Counted from the first letter of the stretch, positions 44,669 through 57,050 are shown. The stretch is DNA of 64,000 bases from Chloranthus sessilifolius (GCA_021018995.1 CM037587.1:92127751-92191750); one strand, 5' to 3'. Notes: generated by a model not told the origin, from the sequence alone. Numbers and translations are program-made.

Positions 44669-47568
44669 TCAAGAAACTTTTAAAGTGACTATGTAGGCAA
44701 TGTGTACTTCTGTAGGAAAAATGTTACTTTTAGGGGGTCTTCTACAACTCTTTCGGTTGTGACCAACCTCCCTACAATTGGCGCATCGCCGGCATGCGAC
44801 CACCTCAGCGACACTCTTTCTTCTCAATTTTTTAGGTCTTCCTGTTGGTACCCTAGGAACTGGTGGCATAACTATTCTTTTCTCCTTAGGTTCGACCCAC
44901 TTATCACTACTCAGAGTGGCATGAATAATAGGCTCGTAAGTCTTACGGTACCTATCCACCGTGAACCAATCTTGAACGTATAAATAGGGACTTGTGCAAC
45001 GATTATTTATGGCTGCCAATACATGTTTACACGGGGCGCTCAAAATTTCAAATTGCCGACAAGAGCACGTGCGTTTTCTCAGATGCACGGTATTTCTAGT
45101 ATCTCCAACAATTAAAAATTCATCAAAATCAGAGGGAAATATAGTATATGTGAACGACGCTCTATCATTTTCTTTAAGAAACTTTTCGGTCTTTGGCGTC
45201 ATAATTGTGGTCCACTTTTCGGCCTCATTCCTTCTATTGTAAAAATATTCCATCACCTTCTTATGTGTACTTTCTATTAGACCAATGATCGGTAGCTCCC
45301 TAGCATCTTTCTATTAGACCAATGATCGATAGCCCAATGTTGTTTTCCAATCTGAACAATGTAGTCATACGCTCCTTCAGATATCTTCTGAATTTTACTC
45401 ATTTCTTTATCAAATTCAATTTCAGTATACGCATAACATGCTTTCTTTGTGTGTTCTATTACAAGTTCATTCTTGTACATACTCTTCAAATTTTTCTCAA
45501 TGTGATATAAACAATACCCATGCGAAGCATACCGAAAGACTTTTGGCACTGCTTGAGTAAGACCTTTTTGTCAATCACTTAGGATTACTACGCGTGAATC
45601 GTATCCTATGATCTCTGCCAATCCATGTAAAAAATATTTCCAAGAACTCCTGTTCTCTGATTCCACTACGGCAAAACACAACGGAAATATCCTCTTATTC
45701 CCATCAATGTCGGTGGCTATGAGGAGCGAAGCTCTATACCTTCCAAATAAATGTGTACCATCAACTGAAATAAGTGGTCGCAAGTACTTCCTAAATGAAT
45801 CAATGCATGGCCCAAATGCCCAAAAGATTCTCAAGAATGCATCGTCTTCCTTCGTCTGTAGGTATATAAGGCATTGAGGATCCACGCGTTTCAGTTCCAC
45901 CATATATGATGGGAGCAATTTATAAGACTCCTTCCAACTACCTCTAATATCATTGAGGGCGATCTCTTTTACACGCAAAGCCCTCTGATATCCTGTATTG
46001 GTTTGAAATCGCGTTCTCACATCACACATTATCTTCTTGGGAGTGTAGTTGCTATTTTCTTTTAGCTAGTCCTTCGCAATTGACGCCATCCAAAAACTTG
46101 TAGCTTGACAATGGATCTGTTGTCTATCTCGTGGCAACCCACAAGTATGCTATGGAGTAAATCTTTTAATTTTAAAATAATCGGAGTCTCTCATCTTCGA
46201 AGCACGTATACGCCAAGAGCATCCATCTTCACGACATCTGGCAGCAACAACCTTCCGATTAGTTTTGGTCGGTTTAATTTCGAAGTTCCCATGCATTGCA
46301 AATTCCCGCAAAGAATTATGGAATGATTTCTTCCCAGTCAATATTTGGTTTAAATTGAGAACACCATCTACGTCAGGAACACCGCTCACTTGTTGTGTCT
46401 CATCCACCACATATATGTCTTCAATAATAGGAAGCATGTCGTTTGTGTTACAAACGTGGGATTCTGTAATATCAGTCCCTCGATCATTGTGCCTTGGTTC
46501 GCTATCAGGAGGTGTACCTCTACTTTCTCTTTCGTCAAGTTCACCCCCCCTACACTCACTACAGTTCTCTGCATTGACGGTCCATATGCTGGCATCTATA
46601 CTACCTCCCTTAGAGAGTGCAGTAGCTTTCTCATTCCCAACTGTACCGATATTATATGCATTGCCCTCGAACACACCTCTCAGATCTGCGCTTATTTTTT
46701 CGTTGGCTGGATCGATGGAGACATGCACTAAAGGAGGGTCGACTTCATTTTCACTATCTGAAACACATGTCACACCAACATGCCTGTTGAAGGACGGATA
46801 ATCAAATATCAACTTAATAAATTTAATTTACGAGATAATCTCAATACTATCGACTTAGTAGATTGAATTAACCTTCCATGTGAGGACGAAGTAGTAGTGG
46901 GCAGAGTAGTTACCGTTGCCATGAATGGGGATGAAAAAGTATGCTCTTCGTTCCTACATCAATGTAAATAAAATAAATTAATTCAACAAACACAAACCAA
47001 CAAAGACATAAGTATATAAGCGAACTAATCAATACCGATCATAAATATATTACGTACCTTCTAATATAAAGATTATTCAGGTGACGGGAGTTTGACATAC
47101 AGTAGTCGATGCACTTACAGTTGTGTTACGTTGAGTCTCAAACTCCTCTGATAGGCATGTAACGGGAAGGGACTCGGTGGGTGTTAAGCTGTTAGAGAAA
47201 TCAGTCAAAGGATCAGTATGACAATCATTGTCTTGTTCGAAAGGAGCTTTTTGTACGTAAATACATATACTATACCCAACAAACTGTGGATAATGCATCA
47301 TCTCATGCACGCCATTGTCATCATCAAGGTCTATCACATACTTTCTCCCCCAACCTATGGCATTACGTAGCATACTTCAGTATTGTATCTTTGATCCGAA
47401 TTTTTGTCACCTCATATATTTTGACAATTAAATCCTCTAAACTTATCTCTCTTTCTACAACCAATACTTTCCTTTTTTCGGCCTCGTACACCAGTTTTGT
47501 AGAGTCAGAATCATTTAACCGTCCATCATAAAAGCATAATAAGTAAACTTATCTTCGGATGTAGCCAT
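44669..47568 (-). pseudogene. MuDR/MURA-type transposase of the giant MULE, decayed
   Basis: Read on the minus strand, a PB1-like N-terminal segment starts at ATG 47568 and is frameshifted near 47515 and 47375. Next come an acidic linker, the MuDR N-terminal domain (SFHNSLREFAMHGNFEIK and RCREDGCSWRIRASKM, about 46320-46190) and HTCG. The MULE catalytic domain follows (SVDGTHLFGRY near 45735, then VILSD-stop-QKG near 45570). A SWIM zinc finger (CSCRQFEILSAPCKH, 45075-45020) and a CCHC knuckle (CANCREVGH...C) close the protein. In-frame stops lie after FTP, after KD and in the D2 motif. The region that should hold the catalytic Glu is replaced by a short duplication (gaccaatgatcg twice at 45278-45327). 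Confidence 0.88.
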
Positions 47569-47759
47569 CGTAGATATCTACAAACAATGATTGTGACCAA
47601 AATAAAATTAAGTTAGACTAATCACTAGAGAGAGTCTAACTACATTAAAAATTATCAAATAGGATAACCAAACTTACAACATAGACTGCACTAGGTGACC
47701 GCCAACTCCATAGAAAGTATATTTTTCAACTCATAATACGTTAAAGAATACTCAAGAAT

Positions 47760-50490
47760 AGGTAGAACACTTCTAGGTCAGTTTACGGTCACTCTAAGAC
47801 AGTTTGCGCCACTCTAGGTTAGTTTGCGCCACCCTAGGTCAGTTTACAGAGTAGACTGCATCAGGTGATCTCAAAAACTGACCTAGGGTAGTTTCGAATT
47901 GACCTAGGATAGTTGCCAACTGACCCAGGATAGTTTATCCCACCCATTTATCAGTTTTAAACTGCCCTAGGTCAGTTTGCGCCCCTCTAGGTCAGTTTGC
48001 GCCACCCTAGGCCCGTTTACAGAGTAGACTGCACTAAGTGATCACCAAAACTAACCTAGGGCATTTTAAACTGACCTAGGGTAGTTTCAAACTGACCCAG
48101 GATAGTTTATCTCACCCATTTATCTATTTTCAAACTGCCCTAGGTCAGTTTGCGTCACCCTAGGTCAGTTTACAGAGTAGACTGTATTAGGTGATCTCCA
48201 AAACTGACCTAAGGTAGTTTCAAATTGACCTAGGATAGTTGCAAACTGACCCAGGGTAGTTTATCTCACCCATTTATCAGTTTTAAGCGCCCAGGTGGGT
48301 TTCCTCTAGGTTAGTTTGCGCCACCCTAGGCCCGTTTACAGAGTAGATTGCACTAAGTAATCACCAAAACTAACCTAGGGCATTTTAAACTGACTTAGGG
48401 TAGTTTCAAACTGACCGAGAGTAGTTTATCTCACCCATTTATCTATTTTCAAACTGTCCTAGGTCAGTTTGCGTCACCGTAAGTCAGTTTACAGAGTAGA
48501 CAATATCAGGTGATCTCCAAAACTGACCTAGGGTAGTTTCAAATTGACCTAGGATAGTTGTAAACTGACCCAGGGTAGTTTATCTCACCCATTTATCAGT
48601 TTTAAACTGCCCTAGGTCAGTTTGCACCCCTCTAGGTCAGTTTGCGCCATCCTAGGCCCGTTTACAGAGTAGATTGCACTAAGTGATCACTAAAATTGAC
48701 CTAGGGCATTTTAAACTGACCTAGGGTAGTTTCAAACTGACCTAGGGTAGTTTATCTCACCCATTTATCTATTTTCAAACTGCCCTAGGTCAGTTTGCGC
48801 CACTCTACGTCAGTTTGCGCCACCCTAGGTCAGTTTACAGAGTAGATTGTATCAGGTGATTACCAAAACTGACCTAGGATAGTTGCAAACTGACCCAGGG
48901 TAGTTTATCTCACCCATTTATCAGTTTTAAACTGCCCTAGGTCAGTTTGCGCCCCTCTAGGTCAGTTTGCGCCACCCTAGGCCCGTTTACAGAGTAGAAT
49001 GCACTAGGTGATGACCAAAACTGACCTAGGACGTTTTAAACTGACCTAGGGTAGTTTTGAACTGACCCAGGGTAGTTTATCTCACCCATTTATCTATTTT
49101 CAAACTGCCCTAGGTCAGTTTGCGCCACTCTAGGTCAGTCTGCGCCACCCTAGGTCAGTTTACAGAGAAGACGGTATCAGGTGATCTCTAAAACTGACCT
49201 AGGATAGTTTTAAATTAACCTAGGATAGTTGCAAACTGACCTAGGGTAGTTTATCTCACCCATTTATCAGTTTTAAACTGCCCTAGGTTAGTTTGCGCCA
49301 CCCTAGGCCCGTTACTAGTAGAGTAGGCATGCTAAGTGATCGCAAAAGCGACCTAGGCATTTTAAACTCGACCTCTGAGTTTTAAATTCACCAATTTATC
49401 AATTTTCAAACTGCCCTAGGTCAATTTGCGCCACTCTAGGTCAGTTTGCGCCACCCTAGGTCAGTTTACAGAGTAGACTGTATCAGGTGAACTCCAAAAC
49501 TGACCTAGAGTAGTTTCAAATTGACCTAGGATAGTTGCAAATTGACCCAGGGTAGTTTATCTCACCCATATATCAGTTTTAAACTGCCCTAGGTCAGTTT
49601 GCGCCCCTCTAGGTCAGTTTGCGCCACCTTAGGCCCGTTTACAAAGTAGAATGCAGTAGGTGATGACCAAAATTGACCTAGGACGTTTTAAACTGACCTA
49701 GGGTAGTTTCGAACTGACCCAGGGAAGTTTATCTCACCCATTTATCTATTTTCAAACTGCCCTAGGTCTATTTGCGCCACTCTGGTCGGGTTTGCCACCT
49801 AGGTCGATTCTGAGTAAGTATGTCGGTGATTACCAAAACTGACCTAGGGCATTTTAAACTGACCTAGGGTAGTTTCAAACTGACTTAGGGTAGTTTATCT
49901 CACCCATTTATCGATTTTAAAAGCGCCTAGGTGGGTTTAGCCCCTCTTGGGTTTAGCCACCTGAGCCCGTTCTGAGAGTAGCGCACTAAGTGATCACCAA
50001 AACTGACCTAGGGCATTTTAAACTGACCTAGGGTAGTTTCAAACTAACCCAGAGCAGTTTATCTCACCAATTTATCTATTTTCAAACTGTCCTATGTCAG
50101 TTTGCGCCACTCTAGGTCGGCTTTGCAACCTAGGTCGATTCTGAGTAGGCATGTCGGTGATCTCCAAAACTGACCTAGGATAATTTCAAAGTGACCTAGG
50201 ATAGTTGCAAACTGACCCAGGGTAGTTTATCTCACCCATTTATCTGTTTTAAACTGCCCTAGGTCAGTTTGCGCTACTCTAGGTCAGTTTGTGCTATCCT
50301 AGATCAGTTTACAGAGTAGAATGCACTAGGTGATGACTAAAACTGACCTAGGGTAGTTTTTCTCCCTCATTTCTCTATTTTCAAACTGCCCTAGGTCAGT
50401 TTGCGCCACTCTAGGTCTGTTTGCGCCACCCTAAGTCAGTTTACAGAGAAGACTGCACCAGGTGGCCCAACCATAACATGAAAAAAATAA
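47760..50490 (-). repeat. Right-arm tandem array of the giant MULE
   Basis: About 16-17 units, inverted relative to the left arm. 'cacccattt' anchors near 47941, 48113, 48267 and 48432 give spacings of 172, 154 and 165 bp, matching the alternation seen on the left. Divergent tracts occur at 49310-49400, 49780-49830, 49915-49990 and 50115-50160, with the same odd words as in the left arm (ggtgggttt, ctgagtaggcatgtcgg). Confidence 0.92.
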
Positions 50491-50499
50491 CCTAGGGCA

Positions 50500-50845
50500 T
50501 CTTATCTAACCCATTTCTGATTTTGATGTAGAGAAATGAAGAAGAAAAATGAGAGGAAGAAGAATCATTGAGAGAGATAGAGAGACTTACAATGAGAGAG
50601 AGAAGCCCTACCGTTTTCTTCGTCGGGGAGTTGGCACGAAGTCGGCAAGATTTGCACGAAGAAGAAGGGGAACTAGCGTGAGAAAGAAAGGAAGAGAGGG
50701 GAAAAAGGGAATAGTGTAGGTTTAAACCTTTTATATATGAAGGGCATTTTAGGCTAAAAAAATAAAAAAGGCCTTGCTATGGTATTTCTAACTTAAGGGG
50801 TTCGATTGGGATAAATCAGGATAATGGGGGATTTTTTAGGGCAAT
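50500..50845 (-). repeat. Giant MULE right terminal inverted repeat
   Basis: The inverse of 26543-26885. On the minus strand it starts ATTGCCCTAAAAAATCCCCC and contains the 'cgacgaagaaaacggtaggg' and CT-rich blocks. It would supply the promoter for the transposase on the minus strand. Confidence 0.9.
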
Positions 50846-51479
50846 TGGCCATATATTATTATCTAGATAAAGATAATATACTTGAACCTAGAGATGCAAA
50901 TATTTTTTGAAGATTATTTTTCTACTTTACCAAAACATCTCAATAGTAATGTTGACACCAATAATATTATTAATGTTATTAAAGTAGGAGAAACTTCCAA
51001 TTCTAAAAAAATACTAAATCATCTACGATGAAAATTATTATACAAGTTAGGGAAGTAAACGTCAAAGGGTGGGAACTAGTCTTGCAAAAAGATTATTCTA
51101 TTTTTTTAGGGAAAGAGAACAAAAAATATGACTAAAAATATGTGTAAATATAGAAGATAATCTGATTACTTATGAAGATATCATGAGACTAATGGTACGT
51201 TCGTTTCGCAGTAATGGCCAAATATTACGCGTATAATGTAAAAATCACGATTCAATGGTCACTTATTTTACACAGTGGTCGTTCAATTCGCAATAATCGA
51301 CGCATGCAAAATATTGTTCATTTTGTAGGTAGTTTTTAAGGCTTACGAAGCCCAAGCCTCGTAACACACAAATATTACAAGAGCTCCTCCCTAACGGCTA
51401 TAAAAATGTATTAAACCAACCCACTTTACTCACTTTTAAATTTGTAGCTTTTAAGAGCTTTTAAGAGATGCAACAACCC

Positions 51480-53150
51480 CATGTTATTCACAGTCGCAGG
51501 TGAGCTCATCTTCCTCCTTCCTGAAGATGGGTCGAGGGGATGTAACCTTGAGCAGTCCACCGAATCCGAGGCTTGGGCAGAAGATCTTAGGCAAAGCTAA
51601 TGGTGAATCTAGGGTTGCAGATTGGTAGGATGAACCTTGTTCCCATCCTGCCCAAGTTATGAAAGAAGCCATGGAAATAGGGATGGTATTGTAGGGTTGA
51701 GGTGATGGTGAAAAGGGAAAATCTAGGGTACTAGATCTAGGAGAAATGATGGAAGAAAGATTTTTTCAAGTGATGGATCTTGGATTTCTGCTATAAAAGA
51801 AAATCCAAACACCACAATCTTCAAAGCTCCCATCCTCGTCTCCTTCAGGTAACTATCTACAAATCCACCTATATCATATTTTATGTTTTTTGTATAATTT
51901 TTTTTCATGCTTTCTCTATTTTATGTATAATTTTTTTCTCTTGGCAAATCCATCTACAAAAAAAATTGCTTTAGTGTACCATCACCAAAATAATGACGAC
52001 GATCAATGCTTCAAATTCACATATGAATCGAACCTATCTTCTAGATTTGTGCCGAATTTAATCCCATGCCTTTCCTATAGAAATCATAGCTTAATTTTAA
52101 GTTAGATTATTGAGTGATTTATTCATAAAATCCATATAAAAGGGATTTTTACCAAAATGTTGTATTCCTTATTTATATTGATATCTGGGTTATATTGCTT
52201 ATGTTGCACATGATGGTGTGTGGGTTATATTGCAACCCTTTCATTCTTCAAATGTTTATGTTGAACTTTTGTTTGAATCTCTCCATAACATTCGGTTGAG
52301 AAGAACAAAAGGGTTGCTGCCATAATCTCTCCATAACAGTCACTTGAGAAGAACTTTTGTTTGTTTCAGTAGCACTTTTTGTTTCAATCTCCTCATAATA
52401 CTCTGTTGAAAACGAATGAAAGGGTTGCTGCCACATAACATCAAATAGCATGGTTACAAAACTACTAAGGGTAGTTTAATCTATAATTCGTGGAAATGGG
52501 ATAGATTCATTTGGCTGTCTGTTAATGGATTTGTTCCTAAATGAATCCCTACCGCTGATTCCCTTTTATATCCCAACATATAATTATATTCTTTACATAT
52601 GAAAAAGAAAAATTCATCCTAAACCACACTTTGCAGTGCTTATTATTACCATGGTAGAATGATATTTTTCCTTGTATATATCAGTGGTTAATAGCCTAAG
52701 GCAGCCAAATTTGTTCTCATTGTTTTCTAAGAAGCTATAATGGTAAGAGAGTAGAAACTAATTATTATTTTTTCCTATATTCATTCTTTGGATTTTATAT
52801 ATACATTCATACTTAGCGGGTGAGATATTAATTAGGCAGAGAAATTGAAGAACGCTTTCAAGTCTTATAGAATCGGCCAACGTAGACATAAGATTACGAT
52901 GGAGTTTACTATTATTTTTGCTTATTCATTATTTTCTTTAAAATTCAAGTTTGTAATAATACAGGTTGAAGCTATCATCTACTAGGTTCTTATACCCTCC
53001 ATGAAAGAGAGTGTCCTTCATGATAGCTCCAGTCCTTGGGTGTGTGTTTAAGATGATGATACTATATAATACATGTGTAATTTTCATAGCTCTTATTTAA
53101 ATGATAGTATTAACTTACTCATTACACATATGTTAGAGATTTCGTCTTTA
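51480..53150. other. Harbinger element interior, no recognised gene
   Basis: Short open frames only. At 52250-52450 a motif (ctctccataaca, gttgagaagaac, gggttgctgcc) is repeated two to three times. A stretch from about 51510 to 51680 is GC-richer and open on both strands but not recognised. Confidence 0.4.
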
Positions 53151-53189
53151 TTATAAAAAATGACTTCCTATATTACAAATATATGTCTT

Positions 53190-53978
53190 CAACAGATGGA
53201 TCGCTATTATATTACTTTTGTTGAACAAGTGTCGGGGATATATTGGACGTGGGAGGAAGCGAGAGAACAAGTACATGGATATTTGAATGCTTGTCATGTC
53301 GTAATTCGGTCCCTTGAAGAGGCAGTTGAGCGATATAATAGATTTCATGGGATACACAACCAACGTGCGATAGAAATGGTTGGGAGGTGAGACAATCAGG
53401 GGATTTGGCTACCTACCATTTAGCTGTTAGTTGTAGTTTTTGTGATTTTCATTGTTTTCAGTGTGATTTGGTTGTTGTAAGAAAATAGTACATTGTATAT
53501 ATCATTTCACATATATTGTTTTGTTTTTATGGAAGCTACTGACGGTATTTTATTGGATAAATCTCTCCCCTTCATTATGTAATATTGTGTTGTTTATCCT
53601 ATATCATAACTCTCAACTTGCGTGAAAAAGGTCTTTGACCCATTTCGTAATCATGCAGGAATGGCGGACGATCACGAATTGCACGCTTTGAACCCAATAC
53701 CTCCGCCTAGACATGTCTATCCCCCGAAAATTATCGATGTTGAAACTTACATGACATCCGTGGAGCACACTGCCAATAACTATACAATGGAAGTGATAAA
53801 TATACTCAGCTCTAGTGAAGATGATAACAACAGTGACGTAGAAGAAGATGAGGATGAGGATGAGAAAGAGGACATGGAAGAGGAAATGAATGAAGATCAT
53901 GATGATGGTGATGATTCAGAAATATCATGGGATTCCAAGAGCGATGACGACTCCATACCGAGTTCAGTGGCCCTTTAA
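53190..53978 (+). CDS. Small two-exon gene with viroplasmin/RNase H1-N domain and acidic tail
   Basis: Exon 1 (coding from MDRYY at about 53196 to about 53387, donor gtgaga) reads RYYITFVEQVSGIYWTWEE and then AREQVHGY...SLEEAVERY. This fits the caulimovirus viroplasmin/RNase H1 N-terminal fold (YYV.F.G...GIY..W.E...QV.G....F.S.EEA), a small hybrid-binding module. Exon 2 (about 53659-53978, after a cag acceptor) starts MADDHELHALNP if unspliced and ends in a long Asp/Glu tract and SSVAL-stop. Splicing between them is my inference. No RNase H catalytic part and no other viral domain is present. It lies within a PIF/Harbinger element, so it is either a captured gene or an accessory ORF of that family. 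Confidence 0.55.
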
Positions 53979-55759
53979 ATTGTAGTTGCTTCGGTGATCC
54001 ATATAAAAGCAACGATTTTTGTGTACTTAACGGGGCTTATTTGGATTTAAATTTAGCTTTTTTTAAAGAATTTGATATAGTTGTAGGCCTTATATGCGTT
54101 TAAAGTTTGTTTTTGTGATGAATATAATGGTGGTATTGGTCTAATGCTTCTCGCATCTTATACTGGTTCCAACTTTATTTTCTATCATTTATTTTAAATT
54201 CAAGTTTCATGCAAAAATGCTCTTTTATTTAGATGATTAAAAACATGTGCCAAGGTAAAAAGATGGGTTTCCAATTGGTAAATTGTTTTACTTCTCTATT
54301 TCCTTTTTGTCTTCCAATTATAACCCAAGTATTAAGCCACATGGGGTTTTAGTACTCAATTTGGTTGGGTTTTCAATTACTGCCCAAGCAAATGGTAGCA
54401 TGCAAATTAGTTCGTTACGGTAATAAGGATCTCCCAATTTGTCGTTGATGGCTCGTAAATGCGATGGAAATGAACTTTATAGTCTCATCTAACGCTACAG
54501 AAGACTGCATCACCATGATTCCATGACTCATATGCAAAGCAATATAAGCGTTAGTGACATAATATGAAAATGGGACAAATAAAATCCTCAAGGATGTTGG
54601 TCATCCGCTTGAAATAGAATTCGGTCCAAAACTACCAACAGTTTGCGCCCAAGTAGGATGTTTGGAGGTTACAACAAAATATTACACCACTTGTTCTTTT
54701 CGGTCATGTATAAAATAACATTAAAAAGGTGATTTTACGAGTTCTTTTACGGTGAAAGGAACATTCAATTTATGGCCATATATTACATGGGATATAGATT
54801 TTGCATGTGATCCAATCATTATTTTTTTACATGCAATCTACATTTTACGAGGACAGTGTTACTGTGAAACAAATGTGCCCTAAGAGGTAGTTCCTTTTGG
54901 AAAGAGGCTATCAATGATGAGATGAAATCTATTAGGAGTAATGAAACTTGAAAGTTCATAAATCTTTTTGCAGGATCAGAAGTTTTATATTGTAGATGAG
55001 TATTAAAAAAGAAATTTAGAGCGGTTGGTTCTATAGAAAAGTTTAAAGTTTGATTAGTTCTTAAAGGATATAGACACAAGGAATGTGTTGATTATAATTA
55101 TACCTATCATCCAATTGTTAGAATAATTACTATTAGAATTTCAATTGCTTTAGCCTCTTTTTATAATTTGGAGATTCATCAAATGGATGTTAAAATCAAT
55201 GGTGACTTGAATGAGGAAGTTTAGAAAGAACTGGAAGGGTACTAATTAATGAGAAGAAAGTATATAAACTTATTAAGTCATTATACTGTTTGAAACAAGT
55301 CCCTAAATAATGGCACGAAAAATATGATAATATAACCAGTAGGTTTGATTTCAAAACAAATTAGTGAGATAAATTTGTTTATTATAAAACTCTTAATAAA
55401 GTTCATGTTATTATTTACCTTTATGTCGATGACATGCTAATGTTTGGTTTCAAAAATACTATTAGAAACTAAAAAAAAATATTCTATATTCATATTTTAG
55501 TATGAAAGATATTATAAAATCAATATCATTTTGGGTATTAAAATCTAAGGAAAGTGATCTGTGTCGAAATACGACTATATTTCGCACCCTAATATCTACA
55601 CTTAGCCATCCGATGAAAGCAATCTAACGACTATTTTGTAGTTTTAGTGGTTTCAGGTATTTTCATTCATTGGATCTTGCAAAAGCATAAAAGAGCATAA
55701 TTAAAGATAACATGGGAGCATTGAACCATGAAGCCAACGGAAGCACTGAAATTCGTGAA

Positions 55760-56045
55760 GAATCGATTGATTCCATCATTGCTGAAGAGAACTATAATAT
55801 GTCACGGGTCTAAATCAATCGATTGAGTTATGAAATTCAATCGATTGAGTTTATGACGCCCATTTTTGCCACTCAAATCTGAATTTAAATTTGATCGATT
55901 GATTTCTAAAAATCAATTGATTGAGTTTATGACAGTTAAATTGTTGCTCAAATTCGAATTTAAATTCAATCGATTGATTTTGGAATCAATCGATTGACAT
56001 TTAAGTGCGTTAATTTTAAATTTTAAATTCAATCGATTGACATGC
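55760..56045. repeat. Cluster of TCAATCGATTGA palindromes
   Basis: Eight full or one-mismatch copies at irregular 20-70-bp spacing, upstream of the TATAAAA box at 56072. This is the place where U3 enhancer elements of an LTR would lie. Confidence 0.8.
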
Positions 56046-56424
56046 AAAAGAAAATTTTTCCAGTGGCTCCCTATAAAAAGATAACATGGTTTAGGGTCGG
56101 TTATCCTTCACTTTGGTGGATCAACTTTTCTTTTTCTTTTCTTTTATTTTACTTTTTTTCATTAGTTAGGTTTAATTTCTTTTTAGTTATAGTTTTGATA
56201 ATTAGTTTGTAATTATGAATCAAGGCTTTGTAAGGTTTCAGATCTTTTCCTAAAAGATCCAAACACTTGATAATTGAAGAATTTTGTTGGTGATTTCAAA
56301 TTTGTACATTGCGTATGGATCGGAGATTAGCAGCTAAAATTATTTATTCAAGGAGGAAGCGAACTCTAGGTGAGTAATTAAATTATTTTCATTTCAATCA
56401 TTATTTTTACAAATATTAAATCAT

Positions 56425-57050
56425 ACGGCTTTAAGTTTGCGCTATTGTGTTACCATCGAATACTCATTATAGTGATCGATCTTGATTATCGGTTACAATA
56501 AAAGAGTTATTCCACCTAGATTTTTGATCATGTAGACTGATATAGGATGTCGTACGATTGATAATCATTGTCATGATTGTATGTTTGTGATACGTTATGC
56601 CTTTCGCATGATTCATGTCCTAATTGAATGTGTCATAGTATTAGGATAGGGTATGCCGAATCTAATAATCTTATTCTTTTCAAATCATTTTGCTTATAGT
56701 AAAATGAGGGTTAATATTTGTTATAATTGTTGAATTGTACGGCTTTAAGTTTGTGCATATCGTGTTATCATCGAATGCTCTTTTATAGTGATCGATCTTG
56801 GTTATCGGCTACAATAAAAGAGTTATTCCACCTACATCGATCTCATAGATCAATATGTGATGTCGTACGATTGGTTTTTTTGTTGTAGTTATGTGCTTGT
56901 GATGCGTTATATTTTTCGCATGGTTCATATTGTGATTGAATGCACCATAGTGTCAGGATAGTGTATGTCGATTATCATAGTAACATTTTTATCGAATCGT
57001 TTTTCTTGTCGTAAAATAAGGGCAAATAATTTACCATTGAAATGTTTTGG
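56425..57050 (+). repeat. Two tandem copies of a 314-bp unit
   Basis: Both copies start acggctttaagtttg (56425 and 56739) and share agtgatcgatctt, gttattccaccta, gatgtcgtacgattg, cgttat..ttttcgcatg and agt.t.aggatagggtatg-type words. The copies are visibly diverged, so the duplication is old. Confidence 0.85.

Larger units (their letters stand above)
26543..50845. mobile_element. Giant Mutator-like element (24.3 kb) with ULP gene and captured host gene fragments
   Basis: Both ends begin ATTGCCCTAAAAAAT and stay alignable as inverted repeats for about 330 bp. Next come tandem arrays of 150-175-bp units in opposite orientation (26.93-29.35 and 47.76-50.49 kb). Inside are a MuDR-type transposase (-), an Ulp1-type protease gene (+), a third array (37.44-38.79 kb) and fragments of URB1, CDC7 and a BASS transporter. 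ULP-carrying MULEs are an established class (Kaonashi, CUMULE). No matching 9-bp target duplication was found (cataggatg on the left, tggccatat on the right), so the ends may have diverged or the copy may be recombinant. Both encoded proteins carry stops, so it is likely non-autonomous today. Confidence 0.8.
51193..54880. mobile_element. PIF/Harbinger-type element (non-autonomous, 3.69 kb) in the Copia RT
   Basis: The inverted ends TGGTACGTTCGTTTCGCAG and GGGCACATTTGTTTCACAG pair over 22 bp with five mismatches, and TAA duplications lie at 51190-51192 and 54881-54883. The restored target gaCTAAGag matches eight of nine positions of the PIF preference CWCTAAGWG. A two-exon gene lies at 53190-53978 (+). 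No DDE transposase was recognised. The same class as the element at 20510-24791, with related termini. Confidence 0.75.

Noticed and set aside
26534-50854. 9-bp target-site duplication of the giant MULE
   Set aside because: The flanking nonamers cataggatg and tggccatat do not match, even allowing shifts of one or two bases.
53190-53978. Endogenous caulimovirus suggested by the viroplasmin fold
   Set aside because: No coat, movement, aspartic protease or RT text of a caulimovirus accompanies it; the fold is common in cellular RNase H1 N-termini.
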